Positions 18,106 through 26,060 of a DNA stretch of 64,000 nt are shown here, piece after piece. Source of the stretch: Burkholderiales bacterium (GTDB lineage Bacteria > Pseudomonadota > Gammaproteobacteria > Burkholderiales > Casimicrobiaceae). The position numbers and the translations under genes are program-made. Each line of letters starts with the position of its first letter. The first letter of the stretch is position 1. A model generated the notes under the pieces. It was not told the DNA's origin. It saw only the letters and a list, made by a program, of their open reading frames with translations, and did not search any database. The stretch spans positions 1 through 64,000 of the forward strand of contig JANXNI010000005.1 of NCBI GenBank assembly GCA_025354165.1, given 5' to 3'.

Positions 18106-18440
18106 TTTACCTTCTCGGAGCGAATTTAGGCACGCAGAAGGCTTGTCACCAAACGCATTTCACACTGCCCCACTACCCAACTATGAGGCTAAGCTGGGAA
18201 CTGGATTTGAACTTGCAGGCGCGACATCGGTGGCGACGCTTCCCATGCCGCAGGCCAGGTCATCAACATCGGCTCAAATGCCACGTGCGCTGTCACAATT
18301 CAAGACACAGTGGGCTCATTGTCTGCGTGACTTTTGCGTAAGTGGCGGTTTCAGTACTGGGCTAAGCAGAGCATAAATCGTCGGACCGGACGGCAAATAC
18401 TCTGCTTTAATCAATAATTGGCGTGCGGATTGAACGCTAA
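18106..18440. other. Region without a recognised gene, island 3' edge
   Basis: Between the IS110 remnant and the degenerate tRNA-Arg copy. A 96-codon frame (18086-18376) shows no family features. Nothing further recognised. Confidence 0.4.
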
Positions 18441-18561
18441 GAACCAAGAGGTAGTGGGTTCAATTCCTGCGAGCCGCGCCATACTCATAGTGGGTTGGAC
18501 AGATAGTTTCTGCTAACCCTTTTTCTTTCCCGAGATTTGCGTGCCGTATGTGTACCGAATT
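18441..18561 (+). repeat. Degenerate tRNA-Arg 3' end and terminator: putative second attachment site
   Basis: Direct copy of 6234-6355 with about 18 differences and one deletion by eye: anticodon-stem end GAACCAAG, T-arm GTGGGTTCAATTCCTGC, GCCGCGCCA, terminator stem ending CTAACCC plus T-run, and the paired motif GCGTGCC/GTGTACC corresponding to GCGTACC twice. The 5' half of the tRNA is absent, so it is not a functional tRNA. Together with 6234-6355 it brackets 12.2 kb of accessory DNA. Confidence 0.75.
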
Positions 18562-18771
18562 GGTTTCAGACTGCCGTCGTCATTGGCCCTCTTATTTCTA
18601 AGCGTCGGAGTTTCAGGAAAGGGATCAACGCAATTAAGGCACTTTGACGCCATCCTGCGGTCTGTCGCGTGCTGATTGTGATCCAAACCTAGATTAAATC
18701 TTTCGAATGTACGACGGCCGCGCTGAGACCGTTGACATTTGTCGCGTGGCCATCGCGTGGTAGCAAGCGGG

Positions 18772-19785
18772 TTAACCGTGCGGCGGAAAGATACCTTTCA
18801 GCGCGATTATCCAGTTCAGCGTAAGCGTTGGCATCACATTGTTGTGCGACGAGTTACCACCTGCCGGAGCCAGCGCGCCTGCGTTCATTTGCACGTCCGC
18901 CAGGGCGGCAGCGTAGGCAGAGGTGCCCGCAGCCGGTTGGCCTGGAGAATTGCCGACCGGATTTCCGACCGCTGGCGGAATCCGAGCCGGGCTGTCCATG
19001 ATGGGGTGGGAGTGCTTCGGCATTTGGCTCTGCTGCAGCGTGACGGTTGTGGCACCGCCCTTTTGCCCCATTTTGTAATGTTGCAACCCCGGACCTTGGC
19101 CTCCGCTGATAGGTATCGCGCCGCGCAGGTCCGGTAAGCCGAAAGTGGTTTTACCGTCCCCACCGTAGCGGTTTTGGATCACCGAAAACAGCGCCTTATT
19201 GTCCGCAACCGACAGCAACTGCCCCTCACAAAACGCAAACCCGGCGGGCGCAAAATCGTAGGGTACCAGCATCAACTGACCGATGTAAGCCTGTTCCCAA
19301 GTCGGGGGTGTGCCCTGAAGCGCGATGATCCAGTTGACCACCAGATAGGGCTGCTGGTTCGAATGCGCCTGACTGGCGCCGACATTAGCTACTACACCCG
19401 CATTCATCGGTGCGTTCGGTGGTGACCCATACAGATTGAAGTTTTCGGACGCATAGAGGTTCCCAGTTGGCACGTTCGTACCGGCGCTCGCAACCGCTGC
19501 ATTGAGTGTGTGCGTATGGTCTGGCATCTCAGCCATCGTAAGCGTGTGGTTCTCCTCCCCACTTTGCGCACCGAGCGTGAAGCCACCGCCATTGCCGCTT
19601 GCGGCTCGACCGCGCAAATCTGGCAACGAGAAATTCGTTTGCCCATCGCCGCCGTAAGTGGTGCCAAGTAACTTAAATAAGTCCCGATTCTGGGCGATCG
19701 GCAGTGATTGTCCCGCACAAATCGCCCAGCCCTTGGGCGCGAACGGGAAGCTTACTGCCACCATTTGTCCAATAAATGGTTCCAT
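18772..19785 (-). CDS. double phage-tail-collar protein (microcystin-dependent-protein family)
   Basis: A 337-residue protein made of two tandem collar modules. Module 1 (about 1-165) starts MEPFIGQMVAVSFPFAPKGW and has the conserved GTTYGGDGQTNFSLPDLRGR; module 2 (about 168-337) starts IGQLMLVPYDFAPAGF and has NRYGGDGKTTFGLPDLRGA. Each ends with a PYLVVNWIIAL or PTLTLNWIIAL strand. By family such proteins resemble the receptor-proximal part of phage short tail fibres; chromosomal versions are known as microcystin-dependent protein (MdpB-like) and their role is unclear. There is no signal peptide. ATG 19785 is chosen over a GTG at 19797 to match the family N-terminus. Co-directional with a single-module paralogue just upstream (20366-19848). 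Confidence 0.85.
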   Translation of the reverse strand: MEPFIGQMVAVSFPFAPKGWAICAGQSLPIAQNRDLFKLLGTTYGGDGQTNFSLPDLRGRAASGNGGGFTLGAQSGEENHTLTMAEMPDHTHTLNAAVASAGTNVPTGNLYASENFNLYGSPPNAPMNAGVVANVGASQAHSNQQPYLVVNWIIALQGTPPTWEQAYIGQLMLVPYDFAPAGFAFCEGQLLSVADNKALFSVIQNRYGGDGKTTFGLPDLRGAIPISGGQGPGLQHYKMGQKGGATTVTLQQSQMPKHSHPIMDSPARIPPAVGNPVGNSPGQPAAGTSAYAAALADVQMNAGALAPAGGNSSHNNVMPTLTLNWIIALKGIFPPHG

Positions 19786-19847
19786 AGACGCTCTCACTTT
19801 TCTCGTTGTTTGATGACGGGTCTAACCCGGCTTTTGCCTGCGCGAGC

Positions 19848-20366
19848 TCAGCTCGCCTTCGGGTAGGCCCCGTTCAGACTGATGATCCAGCTGAGCACGA
19901 GGTAGGGCTGCATGTTGTCGTGCGCCTGACCGCCACCCACCGATCCGCACATGTCGGCACTCATGGCGGTCGCAGCGGGTGCCCCTGAATGGTAGACATT
20001 GGTGGCGCTCACTGCAGGGCTGTTGCCAGACGCAAACGGACTCGTCGCGGTGCTGCTGTTGGCGCTAAGTGGGTGCGTATGCGTCGGAAGCTGGTCGGCG
20101 GTGAGCGTGACCGTCTCGACACCGCCTTTTTGCCCGATCATATAGTTGTGCAAGCCGGGCCCCTTACCGGCACAGAGCACCGTCCGCCCCCGTAGATCGG
20201 GCAAGCCAAAAGTTGTTTGTCCGTCGCCGCCATAGGTGGTGCCGATCAACTTGAACAGCGCGTCGTTTTCGGCAATTTGCATGAGCTGGCCATGACAAAA
20301 ATCCCAGCCCTGAGGTGCAAATTCGTAGGGAACCAGCAGTAACTGTCCAATAAAACTTTCCGACAT
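19848..20366 (-). CDS. single phage-tail-collar protein (microcystin-dependent-protein family)
   Basis: A 172-residue protein: MSESFIGQLLLVPYEFAPQGW, then the conserved GTTYGGDGQTTFGLPDLRGR, the GQKGGVETVTLTADQLPTHTHPL segment and the terminal PYLVLSWIISLNG strand. It is the usual one-module length of the family. ATG 20366 has AAGGACG 4-10 bases upstream, which decides against an upstream ATG at 20402. Its gene starts 62 bases upstream of the double-module gene's ATG, and the two probably form one transcript. No export signal is visible, as is typical of these proteins. Whether it assembles into a fibre with its neighbour is inference. Confidence 0.87.
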   Translation of the reverse strand: MSESFIGQLLLVPYEFAPQGWDFCHGQLMQIAENDALFKLIGTTYGGDGQTTFGLPDLRGRTVLCAGKGPGLHNYMIGQKGGVETVTLTADQLPTHTHPLSANSSTATSPFASGNSPAVSATNVYHSGAPAATAMSADMCGSVGGGQAHDNMQPYLVLSWIISLNGAYPKAS

Positions 20367-20703
20367 ATTCGTCCTTATTAGCAGGTCGGTGATGTGATGC
20401 AACTGAAATTGAGCTTACAAGACTTATCTGAGCGGCGCAAGCAATCTCAGTGATCGCCACAGATTGCACCCACGTTTGGGCGGATGCCAATGTCGCGCGC
20501 CACGGTTGCCATCACCAGCCGCGATTGCACAAAAAAGCTGAGGCATTTCCCTTGCGACTCAAGGTCGTTTGGGTCGCGGCAGCATCGCTAGCTCTCAGTC
20601 AATTCTTATGGTAGCCTGATCCGTAGAGCGACGTCGAGAATGTGTCATCTGCACGGACACAGTCGCACAGTCACACTGTCACCACTGGCCGCTCAAAAAG
20701 GTT
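20367..20703. other. Divergent control region between collar genes and the giant secreted protein gene
   Basis: 337 bases with no gene. It must hold the promoters of both divergent units. I see no clear sigma-70 boxes, repeats or operators by eye. Confidence 0.4.
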
Positions 20704-23700
20704 ATGAAATATATGTACCAATCAATTCGAGCGCTGCTCGTTGTCGCGCTGTTGATGAATGGTGGGCTGCGTCTCGCTTGGGCTGCGAGCTCTTGCACGC
20801 CGTCAGGAACCAACGCCACGCTGTCAACGTGTACGCAGAACACCTCCATTACGACCACGACAAACGTGGCGGGTGGTTTCGCAGTCAGCGGTAACCCTTA
20901 CCCGTCCATCATCACGGTTCCGGCGAACACTTTGTCTGGTACGGTCACAAAAGTTGTGGTGAAGCTCAATGGGCTGGCCCACACCGGTGCGGTCAGCGAT
21001 TTTGGTTTCCTCATTGTTTCGCCGTCGGGGAAAGCCCTTTCTCTTATGAGTCTGCCAGGAGACTTTACCGCGCAGAGCGGTATCAATATCACCGTCGACG
21101 ACACCGCCGCCTCACTCATGCCCTGCGATGGCGTCACAAAGCTCTTGAGCGGCACCTACAAGCCATCAGTGTGCGGCGACAACCCGACTTGGGTCAGCGC
21201 TTACCAAAGCTTTCCCGCGGATGCTGGAAACGGTTGGGCTGGATGCACCAACGCGTGCCCGCATGCCGCACCGGTGGGCACGGCAACCTTGGCGTCGATT
21301 TTTAACGCAGAAACCACACCCAATGGAAATTGGAAACTGTACACGCGAGACGAATCTTCGCTCGGAGGCAATGGAACAGTCACCTCGTGGCAACTCATCA
21401 TCACGACTTCCGGCGTGGCCTCTGCGGCAACGACCACCGCAATAAGCAATGCGCCAACCCCCATATTGCGCACCACTCCGGGCGCATCTGATGTAACCGC
21501 CCTCACGGTTGCCGTTACAAGCACCAGTGCCGTCAACGGAGGCACCGTCTCGTTCACCGACAACGGCAGCGCACTGGCATGTGCCGGAGGAAATCCGACG
21601 GTGAGCGCCAATGCGGCGCTTTGTAATGCCACCTTCGCCGCCGAAGGCGTACATAACATTCAGGCGACCTATTCGGGCACGGCTGGGTTCGCGCCGAGTA
21701 GCACTACAGCCAACAAGTTCGTCGTCGTCAATGACCGCTCGACATTGAGTGGTGTCGCCTCCACGGGTGGCCAGTTCTGCAACAACGGTGCTATCGCGCT
21801 ACCCGGTGCCGGTACCCCCCGCGTGTTCCCGTCAAACATATACGTCACGGCCAATGGCAGCCCGACCGGAGGCAATGCGTTTGGTGGCGTGATCACCGGG
21901 CTCACCGTCTCGCTGAACAGCTTTAGCCACACGTTCGGCACGCTCGCCAGCATGCTGCTCGTTTCACCATCAGGCAAGCCGTACATGATGATGGCGAATG
22001 CGTTTCAGGGACAGAACTTCGGGCCCGTGAATTTGCTGCTGTCGGACGCCGGTGCCGCCTTCATTCCACAGGCTAGTGCGGCCACGACAGGAACCTTCAA
22101 GCCTGCCGACTACAACGCCGGTACCGCTACGGATCCGGCCTCGTACGCGAACCGAAATTCGGCGGCGCTGTTTAATCCGCTGCCCGCGCCGACCACGGGT
22201 TACTTTTTTCCCGGCGGCAATGGACTGGGCTCGGCGACGTTTGGCACGACGTTTGGCGGCGACAGCGCCAACGGCAATTGGCGCTTGTATGCCATCAACT
22301 CTGTCGATGGCGGCAATACGGGTTCGGTCGGCAGCTGGTGCTTGAACTTCATCGTCAACGCGAGCGCGGTGGCCACCACTACGGTCGTAAGCGCAAACCC
22401 GGTGCAGGTCTTCACCACCGCGCCAACGCAGGCGACCACGATTACGGCGACCGTGTCCAGTACCAGTACGCCCACCGGTTCGGTGACGTTCACCGACAAT
22501 GGCACGCCACTCTGCAGTAACGTTTCCGTCGCCTCAGGGATTGCCAACTGCGCTGTGCCATCGTTCTCGACCCAGGGCAATCACAACATCACAGCGGCAT
22601 ACACGCCAACTGGCAGCTTCGGGCCGAGCTCAGGTGTAGGCGTTGTGCGCGTTGACGCTCGCGCCGTGAAGACGGTGGTGAACGCGACCACGTACCAGTA
22701 TTGCAACCCCGGAAACATCACTTTCCCCGGCCTCAATAATCAGGCGGGTCCGTCGTCACCGTATCCTGCCAACATCACCATCCCGGATCTACCAGGCACG
22801 ATCAACACGACGTCGGTGATCTACAACAACTTCACGGTTAACAATGGATCGGCGGCTCACGACTTCACTTCGATGCTGGTCGGCCCAGCGGGTAACAATG
22901 CATCGACCATTGACCTGATGTCGCGCGTCGGCGGCACTGCCCAATCGTTCAGTGGAAACATTACGCTGGTCGATTCGGCAGCCTCGTTTCTCCCCACCGT
23001 TGCCTTCGGCACTGGCAGCTACAAACCGACCAGTCTCACGCCGACGAATACCTATCCAGCGCTCACGCCACCGGGCCCGTTCGCGCCACCGTCTGGCCCG
23101 TTCCAGTACGCCGCGAGCAACGGAACGACTACGTTCGGTTCTGTGTTTGGCTCCGGAGCAGGCAATACGCAAACCGGCAACGGAACCTGGCGTTTGTACA
23201 GCCAGACCATAGGCAACGGAACCACTGGCAGTATCGGATCGGCCTGCCTGCTGTTCGTGGTCAACCCACCGGTGCTGGCACTCACCAAATCGCACGCCGT
23301 TCCCGCTGGTTACGCTCAGGGTTCGACAGGCAATACTTACACCGTAACTGTGAGCAATAACGGGCCGGGGCCTACAGGCGGCACCGCGACCGTGGTTGAC
23401 GATACGTCGCTGGCACCCGGGCTCACCGTCACAGCTATGGCGGGTACCAACTGGGCCTGCACGGTCGGGACCAAAACCTGTACGTCGACCGCCGCGGTGG
23501 CCGCAGGCAGTGCGTACCCCGCCATCACGGTAACCTTCAGCGTTAACAGCAACGCCGCTGCGGGCACCAATTCTCAGACTAACAAAGCCACCATCTCGGG
23601 CGGCGGCTCCATTGCGACCATCACGGCTAGCGATCCGACTACGGTCATCGCGGTTCCCACGCTCGTTGTAGCGAAGAGCCATTCAGGCAACTTCACCCAG

Positions 23701-24624
23701 GGCCAGTCTGGCGTGTGGAACATCACTGTGAGCAACACAGCGTCGCCGGCGGGTGTCACCTCTGGAACAACCACTGTGACCGATACGCTGCCCTTTGGCT
23801 ACACGCTGGCGTCGTTCAGTGGCTCTGGCTGGAGTTGCACAGGCACCGGCACGGCGAACATTTCCTGCACTAACGCGGCGGCTGTTGCTGGCGGCGCGTC
23901 CTTCGCCACGCTCGCGCTGACGGTGAATGTGCCCGCGAACTCGCCGAGTTCGGTGAGCAACACAGCCACGCTCAGTGGCGGCGGAATACTGGCGGCCTCG
24001 GTCGCCAGCAACGCCGATAGCGTGACGGTGATTCAGGCGCAGACGATCAGCTTCCCGGCAATCACACCTTTCTCGTGGTATCAGGGATCAGCGACGCTCG
24101 CCGCCTCAGCCAGCTCAGGATTAACGGTCGTCTACGCGGTGTCATCTGGCCCGTGCTCGCTTGCGGGCACCGTACTCACGGCGTCTGCATCCGGCTCTTG
24201 TGTCGTCACCGCCGACCAAAGCGGCAACGCAAATTTCGCCGCAGCTACGCAGCAGTCACAATCGGCAGCAGTGAACGTCGGACCCGCGTTGCTCGACATT
24301 GACGCAAGCGGCGCGCCGACCAAGTACGATCCCGCAACCGACGGACTGATGGTGACGCGCTTTCTGCTTGGCTATCAGGGGAATGCCATCACCAATATCG
24401 CCAACTCGGGACGCACTCCGGCGCTAATATTGACGCATCTGGCGAGCATCCTGCCGCTGCTGGACGTTGATGGTGATGGCAGCACGCGCGGCAGCAGCGA
24501 CGGTCTGCTTATCTTGCGCTACATGCTGGGTCTGCGAGGATCAGCGCTGCTGGCCGGCGCTTCAGTCGGGCCAGCGACCGCAGCGCAGGTTGAAGCTGCG
24601 ATCGGTCGGTTGATGCCCCCATAG
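20704..24624 (+). CDS. giant secreted modular protein (P-domain-like, Ig-like, DUF11, dockerin-like)
   Basis: A 1306-residue exported protein with a signal peptide (about 1-29, ending LAWAASS). Reading along: three repeats of a roughly 200-residue module ending NGNWKLYTRD/NGNWRLYAIN/NGTWRLYSQT plus a GTVTSWQL-type strand (about 30-240, 345-550, 650-855), resembling proprotein-convertase P-domain-like beta-sandwiches; Ig-like blocks between them (about 242-343, 552-648) with GGTVSFTDNG/GSVTFTDNG; two DUF11-like repeats (about 857-1108); another beta-rich block; and at about 1193-1290 two dockerin-like loops, LDIDASG...DGLMVTRFLLG and LDVDGDGS...DGLLILRYMLG. No catalytic domain is evident, so an adhesive or scaffold role on or outside the cell is the best inference. 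AAGG lies close before ATG 20704; ATG 20713 is an alternative start. Confidence 0.85.
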   Translation: MKYMYQSIRALLVVALLMNGGLRLAWAASSCTPSGTNATLSTCTQNTSITTTTNVAGGFAVSGNPYPSIITVPANTLSGTVTKVVVKLNGLAHTGAVSDFGFLIVSPSGKALSLMSLPGDFTAQSGINITVDDTAASLMPCDGVTKLLSGTYKPSVCGDNPTWVSAYQSFPADAGNGWAGCTNACPHAAPVGTATLASIFNAETTPNGNWKLYTRDESSLGGNGTVTSWQLIITTSGVASAATTTAISNAPTPILRTTPGASDVTALTVAVTSTSAVNGGTVSFTDNGSALACAGGNPTVSANAALCNATFAAEGVHNIQATYSGTAGFAPSSTTANKFVVVNDRSTLSGVASTGGQFCNNGAIALPGAGTPRVFPSNIYVTANGSPTGGNAFGGVITGLTVSLNSFSHTFGTLASMLLVSPSGKPYMMMANAFQGQNFGPVNLLLSDAGAAFIPQASAATTGTFKPADYNAGTATDPASYANRNSAALFNPLPAPTTGYFFPGGNGLGSATFGTTFGGDSANGNWRLYAINSVDGGNTGSVGSWCLNFIVNASAVATTTVVSANPVQVFTTAPTQATTITATVSSTSTPTGSVTFTDNGTPLCSNVSVASGIANCAVPSFSTQGNHNITAAYTPTGSFGPSSGVGVVRVDARAVKTVVNATTYQYCNPGNITFPGLNNQAGPSSPYPANITIPDLPGTINTTSVIYNNFTVNNGSAAHDFTSMLVGPAGNNASTIDLMSRVGGTAQSFSGNITLVDSAASFLPTVAFGTGSYKPTSLTPTNTYPALTPPGPFAPPSGPFQYAASNGTTTFGSVFGSGAGNTQTGNGTWRLYSQTIGNGTTGSIGSACLLFVVNPPVLALTKSHAVPAGYAQGSTGNTYTVTVSNNGPGPTGGTATVVDDTSLAPGLTVTAMAGTNWACTVGTKTCTSTAAVAAGSAYPAITVTFSVNSNAAAGTNSQTNKATISGGGSIATITASDPTTVIAVPTLVVAKSHSGNFTQGQSGVWNITVSNTASPAGVTSGTTTVTDTLPFGYTLASFSGSGWSCTGTGTANISCTNAAAVAGGASFATLALTVNVPANSPSSVSNTATLSGGGILAASVASNADSVTVIQAQTISFPAITPFSWYQGSATLAASASSGLTVVYAVSSGPCSLAGTVLTASASGSCVVTADQSGNANFAAATQQSQSAAVNVGPALLDIDASGAPTKYDPATDGLMVTRFLLGYQGNAITNIANSGRTPALILTHLASILPLLDVDGDGSTRGSSDGLLILRYMLGLRGSALLAGASVGPATAAQVEAAIGRLMPP

Positions 24625-25548
24625 CGCTACCTGCTTACGAAGAGTTATGGGCCTAGTTGAAGTGTTCAACGAGAAGACGACGCGGGCGCGCCGACGCGAG
24701 GATCGGGTGCGTTTCTCCGTCGAGGACACTCGCATATAGGTTTCTCTGTGGCCGACCAGGCACGTCTGTTTCAGCCCGTCGTTCAAGCGTCCGCAAAGAC
24801 TGCAACGCAGTTGGGGTGTATCCGGGCCCAGGCTCGTGGTCTGCGGTGGCTGGCAATTGAGTATGGCGAGCCGACGCACACCGGGAATGAGGCAGACGCA
24901 CCGTGATCGATTGAGCGGGATCCGACGCCGGCTTAGTTGCGGCGATTGCGAGAAAAGCGGCGCGGGTTGCGCTTAGACCTTCGCGTTGGATAAGCGCCCT
25001 GGGCCACTTGTTCAACATCGGCGCGCCCGATATCCAGCTAAGCGACATCAGCGCTGAAACCCTTGAAGCGGAGGGACGCTTGTTGGCTGAACTCTGCGAG
25101 CCCGCCGCAGTACGCGGGTACCTCTAACCCTGCGCGCGTCCGTTCGCTTCCACGGCGCAACAGATCGAGGTAGACGCACTCGCGACAAACTATCTCGCTT
25201 CGGTTCAGTGCTCCGCGTGTAGTTCGCCATTCAGCCGGTCAATTACGCATGACCAAACCGTCATGAAAATCAATCGTAGCCACGACGACACCGCAAAACT
25301 TGTGCGCCGCGTGCTACCGACGCACGCTCTGCAACAACGGTCGATCGGCAAATCGTCAGCGCGCCACCCGGTCGTGCGCTATGTCGCATCGGCTAGTTCT
25401 GCGGCGACGCGACGTGCCGATGAGCACGACATTGCGCATTTCAAACGCACAGGCTTCTGCATCCTTGAACGGTGCATCAAGACGACGAGTCGAAGTGCGC
25501 CGAAAGCTCGCTTCCTATCGATTCGACCCGGCGCAATCAGCCACGAGC
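24625..25548. other. Long region without an intact gene
   Basis: About 920 bases. The stretch around 24985-25127 reads coding-like on the plus strand (ALGHLFNIGAPDIQLSDIS...RLLAELCEPAAVRGYL, stop at 25127) without a plausible start, which suggests a gene fragment I cannot name. Frames at 24653-25048 (minus) and 25263-25754 (plus) look like chance readings; the latter runs into the uspA-like gene. Confidence 0.4.
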
Positions 25549-25562
25549 TTGATAGCGATCAA
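25549..25562. promoter_or_regulatory. FNR/ANR-type binding site
   Basis: TTGAT-AGCG-ATCAA, a perfect match to the FNR/ANR consensus TTGAT-N4-ATCAA. Its centre is 72 bases upstream of the uspA-like start codon. A TACGCT hexamer at 25585-25590 would put the start of transcription near 25597, i.e. the site at about -41.5, the activating class II position. This fits oxygen-limited induction of the uspA-phosphoketolase-ackA unit. Confidence 0.7.
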
Positions 25563-25627
25563 AGCCCCGATTTGAATCGTCAACTACGCTTCCACAATCA
25601 AGTATCAATCACGCAAGGAGTTTTACC

Positions 25628-26050
25628 GTGCACATTCTTTTGGCCGTCGATGGAAGTTCGTATACCAAGCAGATGCTCGCCTACATTGCCACACACGACG
25701 AGCTGCTCGGACTGGGACACGAGTACACCGCCATCACTTCAGTGCTTGCTGTGACGCCGAACGCCACGCATTTTCTCGGCTCCGCTACGATCGATAGTCA
25801 TTACCACGATGAGGCGGAGAAAGTGTTTCATCCCATCCGGGAATTCGCGGCGCAGCGTCAGTGGAAGCTCAAAACGCATCAGGCCAAAGGCAACGCGGTT
25901 GATGCCATCATTGCCTTTGTCGAAAGCCAAAAGCCAGATCTCATTGTGATGGGCACGCACGGTAATTCCGCGCTGCTTAATGTCGTGCTCGGGTCGGTTA
26001 CCACCGGCGTGTTGTCACGCTGCAAAGTGCCCGTATTGCTGATTCGTTAA
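25628..26050 (+). CDS. universal stress protein (UspA family)
   Basis: A 140-residue single-domain universal stress protein. Seen: N-terminal strand [10 protein letters not shown] and the C-terminal ATP-binding motif [36 protein letters not shown], which matches G-2x-G-9x-G-S/T. The GTG at 25628 is the start: AAGGAG sits 7 bases upstream and no in-frame ATG fits the fold. Ten bases separate its stop from the phosphoketolase ATG. Stress proteins beside fermentative or phosphoketolase genes under FNR/ANR control are known in Pseudomonas-type bacteria, and the FNR site upstream supports the same logic here. The molecular partner is unknown. Confidence 0.9.
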   Translation: MHILLAVDGSSYTKQMLAYIATHDELLGLGHEYTAITSVLAVTPNATHFLGSATIDSHYHDEAEKVFHPIREFAAQRQWKLKTHQAKGNAVDAIIAFVESQKPDLIVMGTHGNSALLNVVLGSVTTGVLSRCKVPVLLIR

Positions 26051-26060
26051 GCGCTATCCT

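Noticed and set aside
18421-18500. Second functional tRNA-Arg
   Set aside because: Only the 3' half is present; acceptor 5' strand, D arm and most of the anticodon arm are missing.
18772-20366. Prophage
   Set aside because: Only collar-domain genes are present; no capsid, portal, terminase or integrase genes are adjacent.
22789-23682. 297-codon minus-strand frame inside the giant secreted protein gene
   Set aside because: Arginine- and glycine-rich shadow of repetitive threonine/serine coding sequence; the plus frame is continuous and recognisable.
25263-25754. 163-codon plus frame overlapping uspA
   Set aside because: Runs 126 bases into the well-supported uspA-like gene in another frame and shows no domain.
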